From Pseudoalteromonas prydzensis (GTDB lineage Bacteria; Pseudomonadota; Gammaproteobacteria; Enterobacterales; Alteromonadaceae), in NCBI RefSeq assembly GCF_001661495.1, contig NZ_BDDT01000005.1, forward strand, positions 124,001 to 188,000: DNA of 64,000 bases, read 5' to 3'. The position numbers and the translations under genes were made by a program. Under the pieces are notes generated by a model. It did no database searches. It saw only the letters and a program-made list of their open reading frames with translations, and was not told the origin of the DNA. Below, one piece after another: positions 44,274 through 52,642 of the stretch; within the stretch, counting starts at the first letter, position 1; each line of letters opens with the position of its first letter.

Positions 44274-44846
44274 TTGTTTATGCATACGTCATTGGCCTGT
44301 GGAAGTTGGATGCCAATAGGTTGTCTAAATCATCATACCCAATTATTTGTGGGTGATATGGTGACAGTGACTTTTTATGACACGCAAGGAGAGCTAGTCG
44401 ATTTATCATTTAAATATGAAATTATCACTGAAGAACAAGGTGAGCCACATAATTGGCCACGCTATGTTGCGGAGTATATTAATACCCATATACCGTTAGT
44501 TGAAGCCGGTAGAATGACAGAGCAAGGTTTAGTTGTCGCTTATCGTTCAAATCAGATCTATGCGCTTGAAGGTTGTGGTATTAATCGTGCCGAATTAACG
44601 TTTCAATGCATAGCTAAATGTGATGATTTTAAATCTGTTAAACCAGCATATGATTACATCTACCCTGAAAAGTGTAGTGTTTATAATGCAGGAGTAAAAG
44701 TATTACAGCCAAAAACCGGCCTAATCTATAAATGCAAACCGTGGCCTTTTAGCCAGTTTTGCAATGTGAAAGAAGAAAACAATCCACTTTATGAGCCCGG
44801 TGTGGGGCAAAGTTGGGATTTAGCCTGGCAGCAAGTTTCCCCTTAA
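44274..44846 (+). CDS. GbpA-like chitin/GlcNAc-binding protein lacking the N-terminal LPMO domain (truncated or remnant)
   Basis: A 190-aa protein. Its start is uncertain: TTG at 44274 sits 5 nt after aaggtg, ATG at 44280 sits 11 nt after it. Residues of about 12-110 match the second domain of GbpA-type proteins: MPIGCLNHHTQLFVGDMVTV, then FYDTQGE, NWPRYVAEYINT, EAGRMTEQG and SNQIYALEGCGINRAEL. Residues of about 130-187 are a Cys-rich chitin-binding module (YNAGVKVLQPKTG, YKCKPWPFSQFCN and YEPGVGQSWDLAW). The LPMO (AA10) domain and signal peptide that normally precede these are absent, and no such coding sequence lies between the riboswitch and this frame. Secretion is therefore doubtful and the gene may be decaying. 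Confidence 0.75.
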   Translation: MFMHTSLACGSWMPIGCLNHHTQLFVGDMVTVTFYDTQGELVDLSFKYEIITEEQGEPHNWPRYVAEYINTHIPLVEAGRMTEQGLVVAYRSNQIYALEGCGINRAELTFQCIAKCDDFKSVKPAYDYIYPEKCSVYNAGVKVLQPKTGLIYKCKPWPFSQFCNVKEENNPLYEPGVGQSWDLAWQQVSP

Positions 44847-44864
44847 TGCTATTTAGCATTTTTC

Positions 44865-44889
44865 GCCCACTCATTGAGTGGGCTTTTTT
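44865..44889 (+). terminator. Terminator of the GbpA-like gene
   Basis: gcccact/agtgggc form a stem (extendable to 9 bp) followed by six T, 18 bp after the stop codon. It lies in front of, and not inside, the next gene. Confidence 0.88.
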
Positions 44890-44947
44890 ATGTACTTTTG
44901 AAAATTATGTTAAACTCCAGCCATCGAAATTTTTTATTGGTTTTTCT

Positions 44948-47023
44948 GTGGCTCTATCAAACTTATCGTTGTCTTCACTTTTAAATGCTCCGGTTGCGCG
45001 TAAACAGCCGCACACGTTAACAACACACCAACAAACACGCATTGATGATTATTATTGGATGCGTGATGACGAACGCACAGAGCAAACTATACTGGCACAT
45101 TTAGCCGCTGAAAATGATTATTGCGAGCAGCAGTTGGCGCCGATTAAGTCACTGCAAACCGCATTATTTAACGAGCTAAAAGACCGTATAGTTAAAGATG
45201 ACAATACTTTTCCCGTTAAAGATGGTCAATACTGGTATCACTCAGAAGTGCGTGGTGATGATGAGTATTCTCGTCACTACCGTAGTCGTGAAATGTCCGC
45301 GGCAGACAAGCAGCTTTTGTTAGACGTAAATTTGCTGGCGGAAGGCTATGAATTTTATGAGTTGGGCGAAGTGGCAATAAGCCCAAATGAGCAATTATTA
45401 GCTTACTCAGAAGATACCGATGGTCGCCGCATTTATACGGTAAAGTTTAAGGCTATTGATAGCGATGATTTACTTGACGATGTATTAGAAAATACTGAAG
45501 GCCAAATAGTTTGGGCAAACGACAACAAAACCGTATTTTATGTTAAGAAAGATTTAAAAACCTTGCTCGGTTATCAAGTTTACCGCCATGTTATTGGTAC
45601 TAGCCAAGCGCACGATGTGCTGGTTTATGAAGAGCAAGATCGTAGCTTTTTTATGGGCTTAGGCAAAAGTCGTGATGAAAGTCTCATTATTATTGATTTA
45701 GCCACCACAGAAACCAATGATACCTGGGTATTAGATGCCAATCAGCCGCTCGGTGAATTTACTCAATTAATGCCACGCGAAGAAGGTCACGAGTTTGATG
45801 TTGATAAACTCGGCGACACGTTTTATATCGTCACCAATTGGCAAGCTAAAAACTTTCGTTTGATGACTGCAACAGAAACAACTATTGCAGATAAAAATCA
45901 GTGGCTTGAACACACGCCTCACCGAGAGGAAGTGTTGTTTGAAGGGGTTGAACTATTTCACGACTTTTTAGTGTTAACTGAGCGAGAGCAAGGGCAAACC
46001 CGTTTTGTGGTGATCAATAAGCAACAACAGCGTATGACCTTAGCGTTCGATGATCCCTGTTTTTACGCATCTGTAGCGATGAATCCTGAACCAAACTCGC
46101 AATCGGCACGTATCTATTATTCAAGCTTGACCACACCAGGGTCACTTTATGAGGTTGACTTAAGCTCTGGAGAGAAAACACTGCTTAAACAACAACAGGT
46201 GCTGGGTAGTTTTGATGCAGAGAATTATGCTTCCGAACGATTGATGATCACCGCCCAAGATGGCGTGAAAGTACCTGTGTCATTGGTTTATCGTAAACAG
46301 TTATTTAAAAAAGACGGCACTAACCCATTATTTCAATACGGTTATGGAGCTTACGGTATCACTATCGATCCGAGTTTTTCGAGCACTTCACTCAGCTTAC
46401 TCGACCGTGGTTTTGTCTATGCTATCGCCCATGTCCGTGGCAGTGAAATGCTGGGACGTGATTGGTATGAGCAAGGTAAAAAGCAGCATAAGCAAAATAG
46501 TTTTAACGACTTTATTGATGTGACCAAAGCACTCGTTGCACAAGGTTATGGCGCGCAAGATAAAGTGTTTGCCTCTGGTGGCAGTGCGGGTGGTTTGTTG
46601 ATGGGCGCCGTTGTCAATCAAGCTCCAGAGCTGTACTTAGGAGTGGGCTGCCATGTGCCATTTTTAGATGTGCTAACGACTATGCTGGATGAATCAATTC
46701 CCCTCACCACCAATGAATATGATGAGTGGGGTAATCCAAATGATGTAGCCTATTATGATGTGATTGCAAAGTACTCACCGTATGACAATATTAGCGCGCA
46801 GGCGTATCCAAATATATTAGTTACTACGGGGCTGCATGACTCGCAAGTGCAATATTGGGAGCCGATGAAATGGGTTGCTAAAATGCGTGAGTATAAAACT
46901 GACGATAATATTTTAGTGTTTAAAACCGATATGGATGCAGGTCACGGCGGCGCATCAGGGCGTTTTAAAAGCTTAGAGGAAAAAGCCCTTGAAATGGCCT
47001 TTTTTATTAGCTTAGCTAAATAA
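44948..47023 (+). CDS. ptrB: Oligopeptidase B (S9 family serine peptidase)
   Basis: A 691-aa protein counted from the GTG at 44948, which gives an N-terminus (LLNAPVARKQPHTLTTHQQT, then DDYYWMRDDER) in register with protease II of E. coli (686 aa). Extending the frame back would run over the upstream terminator, so it was rejected. The catalytic Ser is in ASGGSAGGLLMGAV, the Asp region follows TTGLHDSQVQYWEPMKW, and the His is in DMDAGHGGASGRF. The enzyme cleaves short peptides after Lys/Arg in the cytoplasm. The ribosome binding site is weak, so the exact start is less certain. Confidence 0.93.
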   Translation: MALSNLSLSSLLNAPVARKQPHTLTTHQQTRIDDYYWMRDDERTEQTILAHLAAENDYCEQQLAPIKSLQTALFNELKDRIVKDDNTFPVKDGQYWYHSEVRGDDEYSRHYRSREMSAADKQLLLDVNLLAEGYEFYELGEVAISPNEQLLAYSEDTDGRRIYTVKFKAIDSDDLLDDVLENTEGQIVWANDNKTVFYVKKDLKTLLGYQVYRHVIGTSQAHDVLVYEEQDRSFFMGLGKSRDESLIIIDLATTETNDTWVLDANQPLGEFTQLMPREEGHEFDVDKLGDTFYIVTNWQAKNFRLMTATETTIADKNQWLEHTPHREEVLFEGVELFHDFLVLTEREQGQTRFVVINKQQQRMTLAFDDPCFYASVAMNPEPNSQSARIYYSSLTTPGSLYEVDLSSGEKTLLKQQQVLGSFDAENYASERLMITAQDGVKVPVSLVYRKQLFKKDGTNPLFQYGYGAYGITIDPSFSSTSLSLLDRGFVYAIAHVRGSEMLGRDWYEQGKKQHKQNSFNDFIDVTKALVAQGYGAQDKVFASGGSAGGLLMGAVVNQAPELYLGVGCHVPFLDVLTTMLDESIPLTTNEYDEWGNPNDVAYYDVIAKYSPYDNISAQAYPNILVTTGLHDSQVQYWEPMKWVAKMREYKTDDNILVFKTDMDAGHGGASGRFKSLEEKALEMAFFISLAK

Positions 47024-47061
47024 AGTAGTTTTTATCTGTAATTGAGCTTAGAGGTATCGAT

Positions 47062-47460
47062 ATGTTTGAAGTACATGGTCGCTGGCAGTACTCAATTGAG
47101 CCGCCAATCATTTATATTAAAGTTATAGGCTGCTTTAATCGAGAAGGCGTTATTGCTTTTGCGAAAAATGTACAGGCAGACTTATCAATATTGCCACCGA
47201 ACTCAATTGAATATGCGGTGATTAATTTAGCTGAATTCGAATTAACCACCGCAGATAGCTTAGCGGTTGCAACCGAGTATTTTCATGGCGTTAAAGCGCG
47301 TGGTTATAAACGGGTTACCTATATCAAGCCAAACTTTGTCGCGAAAAGCATGCTGGAAAGCATCTGGCGTGGTAGCGATATGGATGTGCAATTTTGTGTA
47401 AATGCCCAGAGCTACCTTGAGCAAAATCCTGAGCATCAACACGTAAAAAATTGGTTGTAG
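47062..47460 (+). CDS. Conserved-looking hypothetical protein (possible STAS-like fold)
   Basis: A 132-aa protein, start ATG with gagg 10 nt upstream (gaggtatcgat). The alternating strands and helices (EPPIIYIKVIGCFNREGVIA, YAVINLAEFELTTADSLAVA and YKRVTYIKP) look like an anti-sigma-antagonist/STAS-type fold, but no conserved family motif was recognised. It lies 38 bp after ptrB on the same strand. Its stop codon directly abuts the stop codon of the convergent LytTR gene. Function is unknown. Confidence 0.6.
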   Translation: MFEVHGRWQYSIEPPIIYIKVIGCFNREGVIAFAKNVQADLSILPPNSIEYAVINLAEFELTTADSLAVATEYFHGVKARGYKRVTYIKPNFVAKSMLESIWRGSDMDVQFCVNAQSYLEQNPEHQHVKNWL

Positions 47461-48201
47461 CTAAGCATAGTTAAAAATACTCGCTAAGCTACTTTTATAG
47501 CGTCGTGATAAATTCAGTAGTACGCCATTTTTAAGAGTAACCTTGTAATCACCGCTTTCGGTTGCAGCTAATTCAGAAATGGCATTCTGTTTTACCAGCG
47601 TTGAGCGATGAATACGAATAAACCCTATCGGTGCTAACTGTTGCTCTAGTTTCTTCATCGTTTCTCTATGCAAAACAACTTTGTCATGCTGCCAAAAATG
47701 AAGTTCTACGTAGTTGCCGGCACCATTGATCCAAATAATATCGTTAACTTCAATTAATCTTACTTTACCAATATCTTTAACAATGAGATGGCTGCGAGCG
47801 TTAGTAACTTGGTAGTCGTGTTCTACAGCGCTTGCTAATGGGCATAAATGGATCAACTTTTCAAAACACTGCTGAATCCTGTTCGAAGGACTCTGGGTTA
47901 TTAAAAAATCGACCGCGCCAATTTCAAAAGCCAGATTAGCGAAGTGTGCGTCATCAGCAACTATCACCAATTTTTTATGTTTACTTAACTCGATAAGTTG
48001 CACTAAATGAGTTGACTCAAGGGGATGTATCAATTGAAAAAATACAACATTAAATTGACTGGTGTCGATTTTAGTAAGTTGATCGTAGTTTGCTGAAAGA
48101 TGCACGTTAAAATGTCTATTTTCAGAAAGTTGTATAGTTAGCAAACTATTAAAGTTTACATCGCTAATGAGCGTTAATGCATTGAAGTAAGCAGTAAACA
48201 T
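47461..48201 (-). CDS. LytTR-domain regulator with degenerate receiver-like domain
   Basis: A 246-aa protein. The C-terminal part (about 140-246) is a LytTR DNA-binding domain: VRLIEVNDIIWINGAGNYVE, HRETMKKLEQQLAPIGFIRIHRSTL and LNLSRRYKSSL. The N-terminal half folds like a receiver (FNVVFFQLIHPLESTHLVQL and LVIVADDAHFANLAFEIGAVDFL), but the expected phospho-acceptor Asp after the third strand is missing (FFQLIHP). It is therefore probably phosphorylation-independent. It is divergent from the large TonB receptor across 224 bp, so it likely regulates that gene. Confidence 0.85.
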   Translation of the reverse strand: MFTAYFNALTLISDVNFNSLLTIQLSENRHFNVHLSANYDQLTKIDTSQFNVVFFQLIHPLESTHLVQLIELSKHKKLVIVADDAHFANLAFEIGAVDFLITQSPSNRIQQCFEKLIHLCPLASAVEHDYQVTNARSHLIVKDIGKVRLIEVNDIIWINGAGNYVELHFWQHDKVVLHRETMKKLEQQLAPIGFIRIHRSTLVKQNAISELAATESGDYKVTLKNGVLLNLSRRYKSSLASIFNYA

Positions 48202-48425
48202 CGGGTAATCCTATTATACGTATAAAATAATAGACCGGAATACACCGCTTTCCAATTATATTAAAATGGAATAACTTAATTTTCATTATTAATCACGCCG
48301 TACACGCCATCTATCCCACCTTTTTGGCCACTAGAATCATACTTATAGAGAAGCTCTTTCAAGCCCTTTAGTGTTAGTAATTGGTAGCAATTTAGTTACT
48401 TAAAATAATAATTCAGGGGAATTTC

Positions 48426-51365
48426 ATGAACAAAAAAGCAAAGTCTAAAAATCACAAATTTAAGTATTCGGCGCTTAGTATTGCACTAAGTAGTTCATTA
48501 TTAACGGGGATGTCTTTAAATCTTACAGCTGCTGAAGATGATGTTAAATCTGTAGAGCGGATCCAAGTTACAGGTTCACGTATTCGTTCAGCTGAAGCAA
48601 TGTCTTCAGCACCAATTCAAGTAGTTGATAGCGCAGCAATTGATTCATCAGGTTCATTAAACATCCAGGACTTATTACTTGAAAACCCGGCTTTTGGCTC
48701 TCCGGCAATTAGCCGTACTAATTCAAATTTCAACACCTCAAGTGCTGGTGTGGCGACTGTTGATTTACGAAACTTGGGGTCAGAGCGAACATTAGTGCTT
48801 GTTAATGGGCGTCGCTATGTGTCAGGTGTACCGGGAAGCTCAGCAGTGGATTTAAATAGTATTCCAAGCCAATTCATTGAGCGAGTTGAGATTATGACTG
48901 GTGGGGCATCATCTGTTTATGGCTCCGATGCAGTGGCCGGTGTTGTTAACTTTGTACTGAAAGATGATTTTGAAGGTATTGAGTTCGAAGGTCAATTTGG
49001 TGAGTCAAAAGAGGGCGATGATCAGTCTCGACAATTTTCATTTACTTCTGGATTAAGTAGCAATGATGGCAAAGGCCATGCGATGTTCCATTTGGGTTAC
49101 TCTGATCAGGGGGCTGTTTTTTCTCGGGATCGCGAGCGCTCATCGGTGGATCAAATAGCTCAAATTGCGTTTGAAGATCGGGAGACAGGTCAAGCAAGTG
49201 ATATCTTTGAAGCTGTTCGTCCGTTCTTTTCATCATTCCCACCGCAAGGTCGTTTTGATGCTGGGGATTCTCGCTTTACCTATGATCAAAATAATAATTT
49301 ACAAAATGGTTTCAGTACTAATGGTAACGGCACTATAGGCCCTGATGGGTTTAACCGAAATGGTGTGCGTACTATCGCAATTCCTACAGAGCGTTATTTA
49401 TTTGCCTCAAATGGTAGTTATCAGTTAACAGATAAGCACAGTTTCTTTTTTGAAGGCACTTATGCATCCAGTACAACCAATTCAGAATTAGAGCCATTTC
49501 CATTCGCTTCAGACGATATTTATGCCAATGGGCGAGTACCTATTGAGTTTTTAGTACAAGATGAAATATTACGCAATGCATACGTTCCTGATGATATTTA
49601 TAATGCTGCAACCGATACTGATGGCGATGGATTTAAAGATATTTTCTTTGCTAAACGCTTAAGTGATATTGGTAACCGTGGTGCACGAGCAGAGCGAGAT
49701 ACATTTCGATTGGCTATAGGTTTTGAAGGTGAGATTAACGATAGTTGGTTTTACGATACTTATTACGTTTACGGTAAAACGAAAGAGTCACAAGTTTCAG
49801 GTGGCTTAGTTAATGTGCAAAGTTTTCGTCAAGGTTTAGAAGCCGTTAATGATCGCTTCGATTTGGATGGAGATGGTATTACGAATGAAGCAATTTGTAT
49901 TGATGCAACAGCGCGCGGCTTTAACTGTGCTCCAGTGAATATTTTTGGTTTTAATTCAATGTCGCAAAGTGCGATTGATTTTGTTCGTGCTCCGAGCATG
50001 TTATCTACCTCGGTCGAACAAGAAATTATTGGTGGTAATGTCTCCGGTGATTTATATGAGTTACCGGCTGGTATGATCGGCATCGCAGCAGGCTTTGAAT
50101 ATCGTGAAGAGTTTTCACGAAGTGAGTTTGATGCTCTACAGCAAGCGGGGCTAAATGCAGGTAACGCGATCCCTGCTACAGAAGGCTCATTTGATGTTAC
50201 TGAGTATTATGTTGAAGCTAATATACCATTACTTGATGCTGTAACGATGAACGCCGCAATTCGTCTTTCTGATTACTCTACAGTTGGTAATACAGAGAGT
50301 TGGAATGTGGGTATTGATTGGGCTGTTACAGATGAGCTTCGTTTACGGGCAACGCGTGCACGTTCAACGAGAGCTCCGAACATTGATGAATTATTTTCGC
50401 CACCTTCGCAAACCTTTCCAAGTGGCTTAACTGATCCATGCGTAGGGGTTGGTAATACTGGCGGTGGTGCTGCTGATGCGGCATGTCGTGCTGATGTGGG
50501 AGTTGCCAGCAATATAGCGCAAAATGGTGTATTTACTCTTAATCAATCTGACTTGCAAGGTATCAGTGGTTTTAACCGCGGTAATCCAGAGTTAAAAGAA
50601 GAGGTTGGTAATTCTGTAACAGTTGGGGTTGTTTATACTCCTGAAGAATTAATTTCAGGCCTTGATATTACTATCGATTATTTTGACATTGAAATTGATG
50701 ATGCCATTGTGGCAACGCCACGTCAGTTTATTCTTTCGCAATGTTATGGTGGAGATGATAGCTTTTGTAACTTTATTACTCGTCGCAGTGCCGCCGCAGG
50801 TAATAATAGTGCAGGCTCATTGGAGTTTATTGATAGTGGTGTATCAAACAGTGGTGGCTTAGGTACTGAAGGTGTAGATTTAACATTGACTTATGCGACT
50901 GATATTGGCCCAGGCTCTTTCCGTACTCGTCTAGCATATACCTATTTAATTGACGGCTATTCAATCCCATTACCTGGCGCTGACAAAGATACTTTCGCTG
51001 GTGAGGTGGGTGCATCAGAACATAAAGCAAACTGGAACTTAGGTTATAAAATTAATGACTTTGATTTTAACTGGAGTATGACTTATACCGGTAGCGCTGA
51101 CTTTGATGATCAATTCTTAAATGGCTTTGATAATATTCCAGCAGGCTCAGTTGGCGTTGGTTCAGTGACTTACCATGATGTACAGGCAAGCTACCACATC
51201 AGCGACTCAGTCGAGTTGTATATGGGGGCAAATAACTTGTTTGATAAAGAGCCGCCACGAATTATTTCTGGTGTCAGTGGTTCAAGTACGGGAACGGAAA
51301 CGGCTGCTGGCACCTACGATCCAATTGGGCAAACTTATTACATAGGATTTAGAAGTAAGTTCTAA
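48426..51365 (+). CDS. TonB-dependent receptor
   Basis: A 979-aa protein with a signal peptide (to about residue 35) and a TonB-box region, SVERIQVTGSRIRSAEAMS. The plug carries RTLVLVNGRRYVSGVPG, the segment IERVEIMTGGASSVYGSDA and GVVNFVLKDDF, typical of large Alteromonadales/Xanthomonas-type receptors that import plant- or algal-derived or other complex nutrients rather than of small siderophore receptors. It ends in a terminal aromatic strand, YYIGFRSKF. No polysaccharide-utilisation enzymes are next to it, so the ligand is unknown. A divergent LytTR regulator is the likely controller. Two hairpins follow the stop. Confidence 0.92.
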   Translation: MNKKAKSKNHKFKYSALSIALSSSLLTGMSLNLTAAEDDVKSVERIQVTGSRIRSAEAMSSAPIQVVDSAAIDSSGSLNIQDLLLENPAFGSPAISRTNSNFNTSSAGVATVDLRNLGSERTLVLVNGRRYVSGVPGSSAVDLNSIPSQFIERVEIMTGGASSVYGSDAVAGVVNFVLKDDFEGIEFEGQFGESKEGDDQSRQFSFTSGLSSNDGKGHAMFHLGYSDQGAVFSRDRERSSVDQIAQIAFEDRETGQASDIFEAVRPFFSSFPPQGRFDAGDSRFTYDQNNNLQNGFSTNGNGTIGPDGFNRNGVRTIAIPTERYLFASNGSYQLTDKHSFFFEGTYASSTTNSELEPFPFASDDIYANGRVPIEFLVQDEILRNAYVPDDIYNAATDTDGDGFKDIFFAKRLSDIGNRGARAERDTFRLAIGFEGEINDSWFYDTYYVYGKTKESQVSGGLVNVQSFRQGLEAVNDRFDLDGDGITNEAICIDATARGFNCAPVNIFGFNSMSQSAIDFVRAPSMLSTSVEQEIIGGNVSGDLYELPAGMIGIAAGFEYREEFSRSEFDALQQAGLNAGNAIPATEGSFDVTEYYVEANIPLLDAVTMNAAIRLSDYSTVGNTESWNVGIDWAVTDELRLRATRARSTRAPNIDELFSPPSQTFPSGLTDPCVGVGNTGGGAADAACRADVGVASNIAQNGVFTLNQSDLQGISGFNRGNPELKEEVGNSVTVGVVYTPEELISGLDITIDYFDIEIDDAIVATPRQFILSQCYGGDDSFCNFITRRSAAAGNNSAGSLEFIDSGVSNSGGLGTEGVDLTLTYATDIGPGSFRTRLAYTYLIDGYSIPLPGADKDTFAGEVGASEHKANWNLGYKINDFDFNWSMTYTGSADFDDQFLNGFDNIPAGSVGVGSVTYHDVQASYHISDSVELYMGANNLFDKEPPRIISGVSGSSTGTETAAGTYDPIGQTYYIGFRSKF

Positions 51366-51461
51366 TATTAGCAATAAGTATCAAGCTCCATATGCACAGG
51401 GCTTTTTAGCTCTGAATATAAATGAGTAGTGTCTATAAACAGGCTACTTACATCCACAAAG

Positions 51462-51483
51462 ACGCCACTTGTAACAGTGGCGT
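51462..51483 (+). terminator. Hairpin after the large TonB receptor gene
   Basis: acgccact/agtggcgt form an 8-bp perfect stem with a 6-nt loop, 97 bp after the stop codon; tgtatt follows. Confidence 0.6.
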
Positions 51484-51552
51484 TGTATTAAGCTATAGGG
51501 TGTTTAATATACAAATTGAATCGCTTATTAATTAACGATTCTTCCCTACTTG

Positions 51553-51570
51553 AGCCCTCTAACGAGGGCT
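51553..51570 (+). terminator. Hairpin between the TonB receptor and dps genes
   Basis: agccctc/gagggct form a 7-bp stem with a 4-nt loop followed by tttta. On the minus strand it lies 30 bp after the dps stop. Confidence 0.6.
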
Positions 51571-51599
51571 TTTACATGTTTAACTTAATCTTCAAATAC

Positions 51600-52073
51600 T
51601 TAATTCAAATATGCCTTTAGCATCCACACTAGTTTCTCTTGCTCAGTAATATAATCACCCATTAATGAGGCAGTCCCTTCATCTTGTGCATCACTTGCTT
51701 GCTCTAAAATATCGCGCTGCATTTTAATTAAGATGCTATAACCTGCGAGTAAGTTTTCTACGGCAGCTTCACCATCACTAATATTTTTAGCTTCTTTAAT
51801 GTTACTGATCTCTAAATAGTCTGAGAATGCATGCAGTGGTGCGCCATCAAGAGTGAGAATGCGCTCGGCTATTTCATCTACTTTTAAAAGTAATAGGTTA
51901 TAAATTTCTTCAAACTTGATGTGTAGCTCAAAAAAGTTACGCCCTTTGATGTTCCAGTGAAAACCGCGGGCATTCATATATTGAATTTGATAACTACTTA
52001 GCAGGGTATTGAGTGACTTGATGATATCTTCACTTTTCGCGCTGTTAAGACCAATTGCGTTTACCTGTGACAT
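51600..52073 (-). CDS. dps: Dps ferritin-like DNA-protection protein
   Basis: A 157-aa protein of the Dps family size. Ferroxidase-site residues are H39 (GFHW), H51 (LHIKFEE), D66 and E70 (VDEIAERI), in the usual spacing. It would form a 12-mer that oxidises Fe2+ with peroxide and stores the iron, and may bind DNA. The start has aaggag upstream. An inverted repeat ctgata/tatcag (52113-52129) lies 40-56 bp upstream, a candidate operator. No C-terminal DNA-binding tail is obvious, so DNA binding is not certain. Confidence 0.93.
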   Translation of the reverse strand: MSQVNAIGLNSAKSEDIIKSLNTLLSSYQIQYMNARGFHWNIKGRNFFELHIKFEEIYNLLLLKVDEIAERILTLDGAPLHAFSDYLEISNIKEAKNISDGEAAVENLLAGYSILIKMQRDILEQASDAQDEGTASLMGDYITEQEKLVWMLKAYLN

Positions 52074-52352
52074 AACTTCTCCTTAATAAACTGATAAGAT
52101 GTTTTCTAAACACTGATAGCAAGTATCAGCCATTTTTAGTGATCTGTAAAATGGTTAAAATCGATGACATTGATAGTTTTAGCCTATCAAAAATAAACCA
52201 TTCGAATAAAACTCGTTACTTTAATAGAGATGGGCTGCAATCTTTAAAAAACCACCCCAAAAATCAAAATAACTGTCTATTGCTTAAAAATAGAACAAAA
52301 CCATGATCCAGAACAAGCTTTGCTATTACATCTTTTAACTGCACGTGAGGAT

Positions 52353-52366
52353 TTGATTTAGGTCAA
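52353..52366 (+). promoter_or_regulatory. FNR-type site (TTGAT-N4-GTCAA)
   Basis: TTGATTTAGGTCAA differs at one position from the FNR consensus TTGAT-N4-ATCAA. Its centre is at 52359.5. The -10 element downstream puts the predicted start of transcription near 52401, so the site would be centred at about -41.5, the class II activator position. Confidence 0.7.
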
Positions 52367-52387
52367 AATTTGTATTTTTAGTCGGCG

Positions 52388-52393
52388 CATAAT
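52388..52393 (+). promoter_or_regulatory. -10 element CATAAT
   Basis: CATAAT lies 21 bp after the end of the FNR site and 31 bp before the ATG of the small membrane protein, with a ribosome binding site (ggagagag) between. Spacing fits an activator-dependent promoter. Confidence 0.55.
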
Positions 52394-52423
52394 CAACGTA
52401 GATTAATTACATGGAGAGAGAAC

Positions 52424-52633
52424 ATGCAGGCTAAAACTAACAAAGAAAATAAATTTGAGTTGATCGTTATAGGTATTGCTCTGTTAGCATTTGTAGTTGG
52501 GCTAGTTGGTCACTTAGCTGGGGCAAGCTTTGCCAACTTTGCTACATTTGGTTATATCGCAGCACCTACACCGCTAATTTTAGCAATCATTGCTTTTATT
52601 GCCTACAAAGTGGCTGCGAGTGCAGAAGAATAA
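52424..52633 (+). CDS. Small membrane protein (69 aa), predicted FNR target
   Basis: A 69-aa protein with two hydrophobic helices (about 13-31 and 42-62), separated by a small-residue-rich loop (HLAGASFANFATFGYIAAPTP). The ATG has ggagagag 5 nt upstream. No family was recognised. The upstream FNR-type promoter predicts expression when oxygen is low, so a role in anaerobic or microaerobic physiology is inferred. It is followed closely by the convergent lipase-like gene. Confidence 0.75.
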   Translation: MQAKTNKENKFELIVIGIALLAFVVGLVGHLAGASFANFATFGYIAAPTPLILAIIAFIAYKVAASAEE

Positions 52634-52642
52634 ATAATCAGG

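Larger units (their letters stand above)
52074..52423. other. Divergent intergenic region, dps to small membrane protein
   Basis: This 350-bp A/T-rich region holds no gene. It carries the dps upstream inverted repeat and, near its right end, an FNR-type promoter for the small membrane protein gene. Confidence 0.6.

Noticed and set aside
44813..44947. Upstream extension of the oligopeptidase B frame
   Set aside because: It would cross the terminator of the GbpA-like gene, overlap the end of that gene and add sequence without similarity to the family.
12301..47463. Two convergent gene pairs whose stop codons directly abut (12303/12304 and 47460/47461)
   Set aside because: Seen twice, but with no shared sequence around the junctions; taken as chance compactness, not a system.
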